The notes: generated by a model from the sequence alone, not told the origin. Shown: positions 7,922 through 17,553, counted from the first letter of the stretch. The stretch is 64,000 nucleotides of DNA from Odoribacter sp. (GCA_023663145.1 JAMPHZ010000008.1:1-64000); one strand, 5' to 3'. Translations and numbers: made by a program.

Positions 7922-10098
7922 AACTTGATTTGGCCGGGAGTAACCACAATCTCGCCATTGCAACGGTCAAACTCCATACTGGTCATTTTCAACTCCATAA
8001 TCTGCGCCATTATATCGCGAGCAGCATCAGCGTCAGCATTATCAAGACTCAATGTAAGGCGTCTGATACGTTCACGCAGCAATGCGCCCTTCAATGCATA
8101 GACTGCAACGGGCAATTTCTCACAAAGATCCGACCTGCGGTCCACCTTAGGATGCATCTTGCTGAGCACAACAGGATCAGCGGTCATATGCACCACAAGA
8201 TCAATGATACGGCGATCTTCATGCCTTACAAGGCGATCACGTACGAAAGCGGAATCAAAATCATCAAGCTGCTCACAGAGCCATGCATCTGCCTCAGATA
8301 CTATTTTCTCTTCTGCGGCATTTATCGCGGCCACATCAAGCGCCTGCTGTCTTATCTCTTCTCGTTTTTCCTCTATCAACCGTGCTTTTTCACGTTCAAG
8401 TTCAGCCTTTCGTTCATCATGCCTCCGTTGCCAGGATTTATTTGTTATCTCAAGAGCAAGTTCCCATAGCCGTGCATATTCTGGTACAGAAAAATGTATA
8501 TCATCAATTGCAAGTTCCTGCTCTATGTATCCAATGACTGTCATTGGTGTGAGCACATCATTTACCGCGACATCGCATAAATACATCGGGCCATATCTCA
8601 ACACATATTTAATGATATCCTCCTCTGCGATACTTATACTTTGCGGCACAATCACCTGTGGCTTGACCGGGGCAGCCTGTTGTGGAGTGTCTGAGACTTC
8701 CTCATACGTATCGACCGAAGGTCCTGGCATAGGAGCAAGACTCTCTTCAGCGCGGCGACGCTGAGCCTGGTTGAAATCCTGCTCACGTTGCCGGGCTACT
8801 ATGGTTTTTACCTGTGCGGCAAGTGTACCGGCGGCAATGCCTACCTTCGACGCGCACTCATCTATATAGAGAGTCTGCTCTATCACATTTGGGATCAGGG
8901 CTATGGTCTGCAATATATCATTTATAGCTTCCGACCGGCGCCGGGGATCACCCTGGCTGTCACTAAGCAATATCTCCGTCTTGAATCCAATAAGATCTTT
9001 CTCGTTCGCGGCAAGATATTCCTCAACTTCGGCCGATGTATGCGACTGCGCAAAAGAATCAGGATCCTCCCCTTCAGGCAGAAGCACCAGCTTCAATGAC
9101 ATTCCGGCCGCCACAAACATGTTGATACCTCTAAGGGCAGCCTTGATACCAGCCGCATCAGAGTCATAGATAAGTATGACTTTATCGGCAAAACGCTTGA
9201 TCATTGCAACCTGCCCTTCCGTTAGAGCTGTTCCCGATGACGCTACCACATTCTCAACACCGGCCTGATGCATGGAAATCACATCCATGTATCCCTCTAC
9301 CAATATGCAACTCTTCTTACGGGCAATGGCGCTTCGGGCCTGATACATACCGTAAAGCTCACGGCTTTTGGAATATATCACACTTTCAGGAGAGTTCACA
9401 TATTTAGGTACCGTCTTCTCTTTCCTCAGCGTACGCCCACCGAAAGCTACGACACGCCCCGATAATGAATGCACCGGATAAATCACACGGCCCTTGAAAC
9501 GGTCATATATACGGCCATTATCCGTCTTTATACACAATCCGGTATCAACAATATATTTCTCATTGAATCCGGCTTTAACTGCAGAATTAAGCAGATCATC
9601 GCTTTTCTCAAGAGCATAGCCAAGATGGAACCGGCTTATCATAGAGTCCGAGATACCCCGTTCCCTGAAATAACTCAATCCTATATCAACACCGTCAGAA
9701 GTCTCTTTAAGATTCTTTTCAAAATGCTCCATGGCAAAGGCATTTACCGCAAACATAGACTCCCGCATCTGCTCGGCCTCACGTTCGGCACCCGTCATCG
9801 CCTTTTCCTGAATCTCGATATTATATTTCTTGCCAAGCCATTTTATAGCCTCGACATAAGACATTCCCTCAAGATCCATAAGGAAACTCACAGCTGAGCC
9901 TGCCTTGCCACAACTGAAGCACTTGAATATACCTTTAGCTCCATTGACTGAAAATGACGGAGACCTGTCATTATGAAACGGACATAGCCCCCAATAGTTG
10001 GCTCCGCGCTTTTTCAGTGATACAAAGTCGCCCACGACATCAACAATGTCAGTGGCGTCCATGATTCGGTCTATCGTTACTCTGTCTATTCTTGCCAT
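7918..10098 (-). CDS. dnaG: DNA primase DnaG
   Basis: DnaG makes RNA primers for replication. The N-terminal zinc-ribbon has C39, H42, C60 and C63 (CPFHNDRSPSFS...FKCFSCG). The RNA-polymerase core follows, with the TOPRIM motif VEGYMDVISMHQAG near residue 265 and the acidic DSDAAG motif after it. The C-terminal part is longer than in E. coli and contains a K/E-rich coiled-coil stretch (about 560-610), a usual place for the helicase-interaction region. The 726-residue length is typical of Bacteroidales. It is the promoter-proximal gene of the dnaG-priA pair. Confidence 0.97.
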   Translation of the reverse strand: MARIDRVTIDRIMDATDIVDVVGDFVSLKKRGANYWGLCPFHNDRSPSFSVNGAKGIFKCFSCGKAGSAVSFLMDLEGMSYVEAIKWLGKKYNIEIQEKAMTGAEREAEQMRESMFAVNAFAMEHFEKNLKETSDGVDIGLSYFRERGISDSMISRFHLGYALEKSDDLLNSAVKAGFNEKYIVDTGLCIKTDNGRIYDRFKGRVIYPVHSLSGRVVAFGGRTLRKEKTVPKYVNSPESVIYSKSRELYGMYQARSAIARKKSCILVEGYMDVISMHQAGVENVVASSGTALTEGQVAMIKRFADKVILIYDSDAAGIKAALRGINMFVAAGMSLKLVLLPEGEDPDSFAQSHTSAEVEEYLAANEKDLIGFKTEILLSDSQGDPRRRSEAINDILQTIALIPNVIEQTLYIDECASKVGIAAGTLAAQVKTIVARQREQDFNQAQRRRAEESLAPMPGPSVDTYEEVSDTPQQAAPVKPQVIVPQSISIAEEDIIKYVLRYGPMYLCDVAVNDVLTPMTVIGYIEQELAIDDIHFSVPEYARLWELALEITNKSWQRRHDERKAELEREKARLIEEKREEIRQQALDVAAINAAEEKIVSEADAWLCEQLDDFDSAFVRDRLVRHEDRRIIDLVVHMTADPVVLSKMHPKVDRRSDLCEKLPVAVYALKGALLRERIRRLTLSLDNADADAARDIMAQIMELKMTSMEFDRCNGEIVVTPGQIKL

Positions 10099-10107
10099 TT
10101 TCAGTTA

Positions 10108-10115
10108 CAAAGTTA
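10108..10115 (-). promoter_or_regulatory. -7 promoter box (TAACTTTG) for dnaG-priA
   Basis: On the minus strand TAACTTTG ends 9 nt before the dnaG ATG at 10098. No clear -33 TTTG is seen at 20 bp. The leader would be only a few nucleotides. Confidence 0.6.
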
Positions 10116-10326
10116 GTAATTATTGAATAAATATCCTTATTTCATCACTTATTTTTGCGTATCAAATCCTAAAGGGATCCAAATAAAGCATTGGCAATCT
10201 TTTTAAAACCTCACCGCAGCATCATGAACACATGCCGCTGTTTCTCATTTACATATTACGGATCTCTGCCACGAACGCTCATTATTGAACCATTGAAAAT
10301 CAAATAATCAAATAATTTCACGAATA

Positions 10327-10358
10327 TTTGGCCGTCACACAAATATTTAGTAACTTTG
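10327..10358 (+). promoter_or_regulatory. Promoter (TTTG - 20 bp - TAACTTTG) for rplY operon
   Basis: A full consensus promoter: TTTG at 10327-10330, a 20-bp spacer and TAACTTTG at 10351-10358. It predicts a leader of roughly 70 nt before the rplY start. That leader contains a 9-bp hairpin, AAATTAAGA/TCTTAATTT (10389-10410, loop AGCG). The remainder of 10116-10326 shows no gene. Confidence 0.8.
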
Positions 10359-10435
10359 CACCGCTTTTTAGCATCCCCGTGTGATGGGAAATTAAGAAGC
10401 GTCTTAATTTTGAGTAACACATTTATAATTTTACA

Positions 10436-11089
10436 ATGAAAACATTTGAACTCTCAGCTCAGCCCCGCGTTGAACTCGGCAAGAAAGCAACCAAAGCTCT
10501 TCGCCAACAGAAACTCATCCCCGTTGTACTTAACGGTGGCGAAATCGTTGAACTGCCTTACACCGCAGCACTCAAGCCCGGTGAGAAAGTAGTTGAAATA
10601 GGCAACAACAAAGGACTCGTAACAACAGACCTCACAGTTTCTAACGACGCAGTGCGCAAACTCGTCTTCACCCCCGATATCTTCGCTATCCAACTCGACA
10701 TCAACGGCGAAAAGCGCATGGCTGTCCTCAAAGATATCCAGTTTCACCCCGTTAAAGACGAAATCCTGCACATTGACCTTCTCGAAGTGCGCGACAACAA
10801 ACCGGTAGTCGTTGAAGTTCCCGTAAAACTTGAAGGCCACGCCGAAGGTGTTAAAGCCGGTGGTAAGCTCACTCTCTCAATGAAGAAACTCAAGGTAAAA
10901 GCTCTCTACACCGCCATCCCCGAGCGCCTTGTGATCAACGTTGACAACCTTGGTCTCGGCAAGTCTCTTGCTGTGGGTGACATCCACTTCGACAATCTTG
11001 AACTCATGAATGCCAAGAACGCTGTGGTTTGCGCCGTTCAGCTCACCCGCGCCGCCCGTGGTGCTGCCGCTGCCGCTGCAAACAAGTAA
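10436..11089 (+). CDS. rplY: 50S ribosomal protein L25/general stress protein Ctc
   Basis: L25 binds 5S rRNA in the large subunit. The 217 residues are the long, two-domain Ctc/TL5 type: an N-terminal L25 domain (1-95, with GKKATKALRQQKLIPVVLNG) and a C-terminal beta domain (about 100-190), ending in an Ala-rich tail. The C residues of the tail (ARGAAAAAANK) are simple sequence. It is the first gene of a same-strand run with pth, hslR and a DEAD-box helicase. A long antisense open frame over it is a coding shadow. Confidence 0.96.
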   Translation: MKTFELSAQPRVELGKKATKALRQQKLIPVVLNGGEIVELPYTAALKPGEKVVEIGNNKGLVTTDLTVSNDAVRKLVFTPDIFAIQLDINGEKRMAVLKDIQFHPVKDEILHIDLLEVRDNKPVVVEVPVKLEGHAEGVKAGGKLTLSMKKLKVKALYTAIPERLVINVDNLGLGKSLAVGDIHFDNLELMNAKNAVVCAVQLTRAARGAAAAAANK

Positions 11090-11103
11090 AAGCGTCCTGA
11101 CGC

Positions 11104-11667
11104 ATGAAATATCTTATAGTTGGGTTGGGTAACATTGGCAGTGAATATGCCGGTACCCGTCACAACATCGGTTTTATGATATTGGACGCCTTTGCCGAGG
11201 CGTCCAATATTTCTTTCTCCACAGTCCGTTACGGTGACGTAGGAAAAGGAAGACTCAAAAATAAAACCGTTGTTTTACTGAAGCCTTCAACTTATATGAA
11301 CCTGAGCGGTTCAGCCGTGAGGTATTGGATGCAACAAGAAAACATCCCTATTGAAAACGTGCTTGTGCTTGTCGATGACATCGCTTTGCCTTTTGGCGCG
11401 ATTCGGCTCAAGACACGCGGGAGCGACGCAGGTCACAACGGATTAAAAGACATTGCACGTCAATTAGGATCCGAAGCTTACCCACGCTTGAAATTCGGGA
11501 TCGGCAACGATTTCGCACGCGGATGCCAGGTCGACTACGTTCTCGGCCGGTTTACACCGGAACAACGCGAAGAACTACCGTCACGCATAAAGGTTGCCGA
11601 TGAATGCATCGCCGAGTTTATTCTTGCCGGTGCTGCATCTGCTATGTGCCGCTTCAACAATAAATAA
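11104..11667 (+). CDS. pth: Peptidyl-tRNA hydrolase
   Basis: Pth frees tRNA from prematurely released peptidyl-tRNA. The 187 residues show the family motifs: [18 protein letters not shown] with the catalytic His at residue 21, [10 protein letters not shown], and [30 protein letters not shown]. The gene starts 14 bp after rplY, a pairing seen in many bacteria. All catalytic residues I can place are present. Confidence 0.97.
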   Translation: MKYLIVGLGNIGSEYAGTRHNIGFMILDAFAEASNISFSTVRYGDVGKGRLKNKTVVLLKPSTYMNLSGSAVRYWMQQENIPIENVLVLVDDIALPFGAIRLKTRGSDAGHNGLKDIARQLGSEAYPRLKFGIGNDFARGCQVDYVLGRFTPEQREELPSRIKVADECIAEFILAGAASAMCRFNNK

Positions 11668-11670
11668 GCC

Positions 11671-12117
11671 ATGGCAGCAGGAGAAGTAAGAATTGACAAA
11701 TGGCTATGGGCAATGCGTATATACAAAACGCGCACAATAGCCACAGACGCCTGCAAAAAAGGCCGCATCACCATTAATGATGATCCAAATACCGTAAAGC
11801 CGGCACGAATGATACACATTGGAGATGTTGTGCACGTCCGCAAACCGCCGGTTACTTACTCATTTAAAGTAAAGGCTGTCACAGAGAACCGCCTTGGAGC
11901 GCGACTCGTACCCGAATACCTTGAGAACATAACACCGCAGGACCAGTATGACCTGCTTGACGTGGTAAAAATATCCGGATTCATCGACCGCAGGAAAGGG
12001 CTCGGACGTCCGACTAAACGTGAGGGTAGGGAACTCGCCCGTTTCACTGACACATATGCCTCTGACTCGGGATGGGACTTCGAATTTGATTTCGATGACA
12101 TAGGGGATGACCAATGA
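11671..12117 (+). CDS. hslR: S4-domain RNA-binding protein, HslR/Hsp15-like
   Basis: Hsp15-type proteins bind stalled 50S subunits that carry nascent-chain tRNA and help recycle them. An S4 domain occupies about residues 7-65 (IDKWLWAMRIYKTRTIATDACKKGRITIND). A basic middle region and an acidic tail (DFEFDFDDIGDDQ) follow. It starts 3 bp after pth. The linkage to pth fits a role in ribosome rescue. Confidence 0.88.
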   Translation: MAAGEVRIDKWLWAMRIYKTRTIATDACKKGRITINDDPNTVKPARMIHIGDVVHVRKPPVTYSFKVKAVTENRLGARLVPEYLENITPQDQYDLLDVVKISGFIDRRKGLGRPTKREGRELARFTDTYASDSGWDFEFDFDDIGDDQ

Positions 12118-12170
12118 AATGGTCTTTACCATTCACACATATATAAACACTCATCTGAACATATACGACC

Positions 12171-13529
12171 ATGAGATTTGACGAGCTTGATTTGGAATAC
12201 GACGTACTAGATGCCCTTGATGCAATGCAATTTGTAGAATGCACCCCTATCCAGGAACAGGCCATAAACGTAGTACTCGATGGTGACGACCTCATAGCAT
12301 GCGCCCAAACCGGGACAGGAAAAACCGCCGCATATCTTCTGCCCGTCATAAACAAACTCGCACGCGATACACAAAGCCCGCGTAATGCCGTCAGATGCAT
12401 CGTAATGGTGCCAACTCATGAACTCGCCCAACAGATAGACCGGCAACTTGAAGGATTCTCATACTATCTCCCGATAAGCAGTGTCGCAATACACGGCGGC
12501 ACCGACGGCAAAGACTTCGCACGCCAGCAACGCGGACTAAAGATGGGTGCCGATATTGTCATCGCAACCCCCGGCCGGCTAATAGCGCATATGAAAATGG
12601 GATACGTAGACCTGTCCAAGGTCAGTGTATTTGTCCTTGACGAAGCCGACAGAATGCTTGACATGGGATTTTACGACGACATATTCCAGATAGCATCAAA
12701 GCTTCCCCGAGCAAGACAAACCCTCATGTTTTCGGCAACAATGCCTGCCAAAATCCAACAACTGGCCAAGTCTATCCTCAACAATCCGGTAGAAGTCAAG
12801 ATTGCGGTATCAAAACCTACCGAAAAAATCGATCAATCAAAAGTAGTGTGCTATGAGAACCAAAAATCGCCCCTGCTACGCCATCTGTTCAGCACAACCT
12901 ACTCACAGCGGGTAATTGTTTTCGCAGCATCAAAAATTAAGGTTAAAGAACTAAACCGCGAACTGCGGAAAGTCGGTTTGAAAACCGGGGAAATGCACAG
13001 CGATCTTGATCAACCGGCCCGCGAAAAAGTGATGAGCGACTTCCGTGCAGGTCGTATTGATATACTCATAGCCACCGACATCGTAGCCCGCGGCATTGAT
13101 ATTGACGACATTGCGATGGTCGTAAACTTTGATGTACCGCGCGAAGCGGAAGACTACGTACACCGCATAGGTCGTACTGCCAGAGCCAATAACGATGGCA
13201 AAGCAGTCACATTTGTGAGCGAGCGCGACCGCCGTAAGTTCCGCTATATCGAGCAATTTCTCGGCTATGATGTCCGTTGCGAAGAAATACCCGCTGAATT
13301 CGGGAGCACTCCCGATTATTACGCCACCTCGCCCTCTGATGAAAGCAAGCAACGCCGTGGCAACCGTCAGGGAAACAAAGGCAAGCGCGATAAACCACGC
13401 CGCCATCAGTCAAAACCGCAGAAATCAGCTCCGGTAACAGATACAAAATCCGAGACCCATCAATCCAGGCAAAAACACCGTCACCATTACCGCCCTAAGC
13501 AAAAAAACGACACAGATAATAAGTCCTGA
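12171..13529 (+). CDS. DEAD-box ATP-dependent RNA helicase, RhlE-like
   Basis: The protein unwinds RNA duplexes, probably in ribosome assembly or mRNA turnover. All helicase motifs are present in order: Q motif (CTPIQEQAI), Walker A AQTGTGKT, PTHELA, TPGR, DEAD, SAT, then RGIDID and HRIGRTAR in the second RecA domain. The C-terminal 75 residues are a basic, low-complexity RNA-binding tail (K/R/Q/H-rich). It lies 53 bp after hslR and may share its transcript. The assignment to RhlE rather than another DEAD-box subfamily rests on length and tail type. Confidence 0.94.
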   Translation: MRFDELDLEYDVLDALDAMQFVECTPIQEQAINVVLDGDDLIACAQTGTGKTAAYLLPVINKLARDTQSPRNAVRCIVMVPTHELAQQIDRQLEGFSYYLPISSVAIHGGTDGKDFARQQRGLKMGADIVIATPGRLIAHMKMGYVDLSKVSVFVLDEADRMLDMGFYDDIFQIASKLPRARQTLMFSATMPAKIQQLAKSILNNPVEVKIAVSKPTEKIDQSKVVCYENQKSPLLRHLFSTTYSQRVIVFAASKIKVKELNRELRKVGLKTGEMHSDLDQPAREKVMSDFRAGRIDILIATDIVARGIDIDDIAMVVNFDVPREAEDYVHRIGRTARANNDGKAVTFVSERDRRKFRYIEQFLGYDVRCEEIPAEFGSTPDYYATSPSDESKQRRGNRQGNKGKRDKPRRHQSKPQKSAPVTDTKSETHQSRQKHRHHYRPKQKNDTDNKS

Positions 13530-13594
13530 CGATTTTTTAACTGAATTTTTTTATTTTTGGCCGCATACCTCGCGGTTTTTACTCGCAATTTTTG

Positions 13595-13602
13595 TAAATT
13601 TG
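13595..13602 (+). promoter_or_regulatory. -7 promoter box (TAAATTTG) for ppdK
   Basis: TAAATTTG matches the -7 consensus. It gives a leader of about 80 nt before the ppdK ATG. The spacer side has T-rich runs but no exact TTTG at 20 bp. Confidence 0.5.
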
Positions 13603-13688
13603 CACTCGCTAATATCAACTTTTGACTTTTAGCGCCATTATTTGTTATTCATTCGATTATACATAACCCATATAACCAATTCACAAAC

Positions 13689-16403
13689 ATGAAAAGAGTT
13701 TATACGTTTGGTGACGGCAAAGCTGAAGGCAACGCCGAGATGAGAAACCTCCTCGGCGGCAAAGGCGCCAACCTTGCCGAAATGAACCTCCTTGGCATGC
13801 CCGTGCCTCCCGGTTTCACCATCACTACAGATGTCTGCACTGAATACACCCAGTATGGCAAAGACGAAGTCGTAAAACGCCTCAACGATGATGTGCACAA
13901 AGCCATCAAGCACGTCGAAGAGCTTACTGGTAAAGAATTCGATAATCCTGCCAACCCCCTCCTTGTTTCCGTACGTTCAGGCGCCCGCGCATCAATGCCC
14001 GGCATGATGGACACCGTGCTCAACCTCGGCATGAACGACGCTACCGTTGAGTCACTCGCTACCAAGAGCGGCAATCCACGCTTCGCTTGGGACAGCTACC
14101 GCCGCTTCGTACAGATGTACGGTGACGTAGTTCTCGGCATGAAGCCCAAATCAAAGACTGACATTGATCCTTTCGAAGAAATCATGGACAAAGTAAAAGA
14201 GGAAAAAGGCTGCAAACTCGACACCGAGCTTACAGTTGACGACCTCAAGAACCTTGTCAAGCTCTTCAAAGGCGCAGTAAAAGAATATACCGGCAAAGAC
14301 TTCCCCGACAGCGCTTGGGAGCAACTCTGGGGCGGCATATGTGCCGTGTTCGATTCATGGATGAACGAACGCGCAATCCTTTACCGCCGCATGAACCAAA
14401 TACCCGAAGAGTGGGGTACTGCTGTAAATGTACAGGCAATGGTATACGGCAACATGGGCGACAACTCAGCTACCGGCGTGGCCTTCTCCCGCGATGCCGC
14501 AACAGGTGAAAACATCTTCAATGGTGAATACCTGATCAACGCACAAGGCGAAGACGTTGTAGCCGGCATCCGTACACCCCAGCAGATCACACTCGAAGGC
14601 TCACGCCGTTGGGCCGCCCTCCAGGGTATCTCCGAAGAAGAACGCGCTGCAAAATATCCTTCACTCGAAGAATCAATGCCCGTATGCGCTCAGGAACTCT
14701 TCAAGATAGCCGACAGACTCGAAGACTACTACCGCGACATGCAGGACATGGAATTTACCATCCAGGATGGCAAACTTTGGATGCTCCAGACACGTAATGG
14801 CAAGCGAACCGGTGCCGCTATGGTAAAAATCGCCATGGATCTCCTCCGCGACGGTAAGATCGACGAAAAGACCGCCCTCATGCGCATGGAGCCACAAAAA
14901 CTCGACGAACTCCTACACCCGGTATTCGACAAAGCAGCTCTCAAACGCGCCAATGTAGTTGCAAAAGGCCTCCCCGCTTCACCCGGTGCAGCAGCCGGCC
15001 AGATTGTATTCGCAGCCGACGAAGCTGAAGCATGGGCAGAGAAGAAACGCAAAGTCGTACTCGTGCGTATCGAGACATCACCGGAAGACCTCCGTGGTAT
15101 GGCCGTTGCACAAGGCATCCTCACAATGCGCGGTGGTATGACCTCACACGCGGCAGTTGTCGCTCGCGGTATGGGTAAATGCTGCGTATCAGGCGCCGGT
15201 GAAATTAAAGTTGATTACAAAGCCAAAACCGTAGAAATGGGCGGCAAGGTATACAACGAAGGCGACTGGATTTCACTCAATGGCTCGACCGGTGAAGTTT
15301 ATGACGGACAAGTACCCACCACCGAACCCGAACTCGGTGGCGACTTCGGTGCTATCATGAACCTCGCAGCCAAATTCACCAAAACACTCGTACGCACCAA
15401 CGCCGACACTCCCCGCGACGCACGTCAGGCCCGTAACTTCGGCGCTCAGGGTATCGGTCTCTGCCGTACCGAACACATGTTCTTTGAAGGCGACCGTATC
15501 AAAGCTGTGCGCGAAATGATTCTCGCATCCGACGAAGAAGGCCGCCGCGCAGCACTTGCCAAACTCCTCCCCATGCAACGTGGTGACTTTGAAGGCATCT
15601 TTGAAGCAATGGACGGTTTTGGTGTTACAATCCGTCTGCTTGATCCCCCATTGCACGAATTCGTACCTCACCAGACTGCCACTCAGAAAGAACTCGCTGA
15701 CGAAATGGGTATCTCACTCGCCGAGGTAAAAGCCAAAGTTGACGCCCTTGAAGAATTCAATCCGATGCTTGGTCACCGTGGTTGCCGTCTCGGTATCACA
15801 TACCCCGAAATCACCGAAATGCAGACTCGTGCAATCATTGAGGCTGCTCTCGCAGTGAGCGCACGCGGTATCGATGTTCATCCCGAGATAATGATACCCC
15901 TCGTTGGTTCTCTTAAGGAAATCCAGCATCAGGCCAACATCATCAATGAAACCGCTGCAAAGGTATTTGACGAACAAGGCCGCTCGATTCCCTACCTCGT
16001 AGGCACAATGATCGAAGTTCCCCGTGCTGCACTCACCGCCAACGAAATCGCAACAGTAGCCGAATTCTTCTCATTCGGTACAAACGACCTCACTCAGATG
16101 ACATTCGGCTTCTCACGCGACGACGCACCCAAGTTCCTCAAATACTATAAGGAACACGGCATCATCAAAGTCGACCCATTCGAAGTCCTTGACCAGGAAG
16201 GTGTAGGCCAACTCGTTGAAATGGGTGTTAAGAAAGGCCGCTCAACCCGTCCCGACCTCAAAGTTGGTATCTGTGGCGAGCACGGCGGTGAGCCATCAAG
16301 CGTCAAGTTCTGCGCCAAACTTGGAATGAACTACGTCAGCTGTTCACCTTTCCGCGTTCCCATCGCCCGCGTAGCCGCGGCGCAGGCGAACTTAGAAGAC
16401 TAA
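13689..16403 (+). CDS. ppdK: Pyruvate, phosphate dikinase
   Basis: PPDK interconverts PEP + AMP + PPi with pyruvate + ATP + Pi, a key step of anaerobic glycolysis or gluconeogenesis in Bacteroidales. The N-terminal ATP-grasp domain starts at GGKGANLAEMNLLGMPVPPGF. The swivelling phosphohistidine domain carries GGMTSHAAVVARGMG (His at about 487). The C-terminal PEP/pyruvate domain has GTNDLTQMTFGFSRDD and the catalytic Cys at about 862 (GICGEHGGEP). At 904 residues it is full length. It is flanked by its own promoter and a strong terminator, so it is monocistronic. Codon use is strongly biased toward C-ending codons, as expected for high expression. Confidence 0.98.
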   Translation: MKRVYTFGDGKAEGNAEMRNLLGGKGANLAEMNLLGMPVPPGFTITTDVCTEYTQYGKDEVVKRLNDDVHKAIKHVEELTGKEFDNPANPLLVSVRSGARASMPGMMDTVLNLGMNDATVESLATKSGNPRFAWDSYRRFVQMYGDVVLGMKPKSKTDIDPFEEIMDKVKEEKGCKLDTELTVDDLKNLVKLFKGAVKEYTGKDFPDSAWEQLWGGICAVFDSWMNERAILYRRMNQIPEEWGTAVNVQAMVYGNMGDNSATGVAFSRDAATGENIFNGEYLINAQGEDVVAGIRTPQQITLEGSRRWAALQGISEEERAAKYPSLEESMPVCAQELFKIADRLEDYYRDMQDMEFTIQDGKLWMLQTRNGKRTGAAMVKIAMDLLRDGKIDEKTALMRMEPQKLDELLHPVFDKAALKRANVVAKGLPASPGAAAGQIVFAADEAEAWAEKKRKVVLVRIETSPEDLRGMAVAQGILTMRGGMTSHAAVVARGMGKCCVSGAGEIKVDYKAKTVEMGGKVYNEGDWISLNGSTGEVYDGQVPTTEPELGGDFGAIMNLAAKFTKTLVRTNADTPRDARQARNFGAQGIGLCRTEHMFFEGDRIKAVREMILASDEEGRRAALAKLLPMQRGDFEGIFEAMDGFGVTIRLLDPPLHEFVPHQTATQKELADEMGISLAEVKAKVDALEEFNPMLGHRGCRLGITYPEITEMQTRAIIEAALAVSARGIDVHPEIMIPLVGSLKEIQHQANIINETAAKVFDEQGRSIPYLVGTMIEVPRAALTANEIATVAEFFSFGTNDLTQMTFGFSRDDAPKFLKYYKEHGIIKVDPFEVLDQEGVGQLVEMGVKKGRSTRPDLKVGICGEHGGEPSSVKFCAKLGMNYVSCSPFRVPIARVAAAQANLED

Positions 16404-16428
16404 GCGCAATCCAACGCTAAACCGTAAG

Positions 16429-16478
16429 GTTAGGCGGTAAGTCCTCAAACAAAGAGGCTTACCGCCTAACGTATTTTT
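16429..16478 (+). terminator. Terminator of ppdK
   Basis: A 17-bp stem, GTTAGGCGGTAAG(T)CCTC with GAGGCTTACCGCCTAAC, carries a single bulged T and is followed by GTATTTTTAA. It starts 26 nt after the ppdK stop. Confidence 0.88.
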
Positions 16479-16663
16479 AAGGGGTGCGTTCAATGGGCGC
16501 GATTATTGTGTCGGATTGCTCGCTCAAAATTAAACAGAATTAAACCTATAATCCCCCTCCCTATTTGGATTCTTCACCGGGTGAACAAAAATTGAACACT
16601 CCCAAGTAAAAAAATGAAACATAATTTTTAATTGAGGCAGAAGTCAAGCCCGATGAGTTCGGA
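16479..16663. other. Non-coding stretch at the left edge of the accessory block
   Basis: No gene, hairpin or promoter that I can support. It contains simple A-rich runs (for example around 16600-16635). It separates the ppdK terminator from the gene remnant that follows and may be a junction of rearrangement. Confidence 0.4.
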
Positions 16664-16948
16664 TTAGGACTCAGCGAGTTTGCGAATGGCGGCGGTGTCC
16701 GGCACCCAATCTTCCGTGCCGCTGCCTACGTTGTCTTTGAGGTCGAGCATGAGGTTGAGCAACGCAACATCGCGGTTAGGTTGCGTTGCTTTCTTCAAGA
16801 TACAGCGTAAGCGCGGTAAAGGACTTTTCGTGTATGTCGATTGCAGGTAAGCATCGGCCACGTCCGGGTCTTCATCAATGCGTTGCTGAACTGCGCGATT
16901 GATAGCTCGTTCAAGAGCATCAATCGCCTTGGGCAGTATTTGCTTGGA
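16664..16948 (-). pseudogene. Truncated remnant of an unidentified protein gene
   Basis: On the minus strand a frame is open from just after a stop (16951-16949) to a TAA at 16666-16664, giving about 94 residues. It reads like a real protein: ILPKAIDALERAINRAVQQ and then a RCILKKATQ...DVALLNLMLDLKD helical pattern, ending AAIRKLAES. There is no ATG. The only usable start is GTG at 16861, in the middle of the conserved-looking part. I read it as the C-terminal end of a gene whose front was lost. I do not recognise the family. Confidence 0.5.
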
Positions 16949-17079
16949 TTACATCATAAGTGCAAAGATAGTGGCATTTACGAGGAAAAACAAGAAGGCA
17001 TATATGGCTCCTCCCACAATTATATCTTATACTACGTAATATACCTGAGGAATAGGGCTATAATATCGCAATAAAATAT

Positions 17080-17087
17080 TAACTTTG
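17080..17087 (+). promoter_or_regulatory. -7 promoter box (TAACTTTG) for the HD-mcrBC operon
   Basis: TAACTTTG lies 35 nt before the ATG of the HD gene. No exact TTTG is present at 20 bp upstream. It is the only Bacteroidota-type box I find before the five closely spaced genes. Confidence 0.6.
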
Positions 17088-17122
17088 CATATAGCTTGAC
17101 TGAGAAATAGAAATATCGAGAT

Positions 17123-17547
17123 ATGAACAGGCTTGTAAAGATAGCTCACCAAATATGCACAACCTCACATGAAGGACAGTTTGATAAGGTTGGTATGCCT
17201 TATCATTTGCATCCCGAACGCGTGGCGGCATGCTGCACGACTGATGCAAAGCGCATTGTCGCGCTGCTGCATGATACTATTGAAGATACAGACATCACAC
17301 CTGAATATCTTCTCAGTCGCGGTTTCCCTCAATATATTGTTGACGGTATACTTTCCGTCACTAAGCTTGACGGAGAGAGTTATGAGGATTTTGTAGCTCG
17401 TGCCAAGCAAAACCCATTGGTCGCATGGTCAAAATCCACGACCTTGAGGACAACATGGACATCCGTCGCCTCAACGAGATTTCAGACGAGACAGTGAAAC
17501 GTCTCCGCAAATACATCTCCGCTTATCACTTTCTTAAATCAGAGTAA
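17123..17547 (+). pseudogene. MESH1/SpoT-like HD-domain hydrolase, frameshifted
   Basis: The N-terminal part matches RelA/SpoT-type HD domains: SHEGQFDKVGMPYHLHPERVA, then ALLHDTIEDT with the metal-binding H50-D51. Related small proteins hydrolyse (p)ppGpp or other nucleotides. The first frame stops at 17497 after a nonsense tail. From 17424 the +1-related frame continues the family perfectly (RMVKIHDLEDNMDIRRLNEI, with the last metal-binding Asp) to a TAA at 17545-17547. One extra G in the GG at 17419-17420 would restore an intact protein of about 141 residues. So it is either a very recent mutation or a sequence error. The stop is 6 bp before mcrB, which supports one operon. Confidence 0.8.
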
Positions 17548-17553
17548 AATCAC

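Noticed and set aside
8159..8764. 201-residue plus-strand open frame opposite dnaG
   Set aside because: It has a Ser-rich, low-complexity composition typical of antisense shadow frames and no start signal; dnaG on the minus strand explains it.
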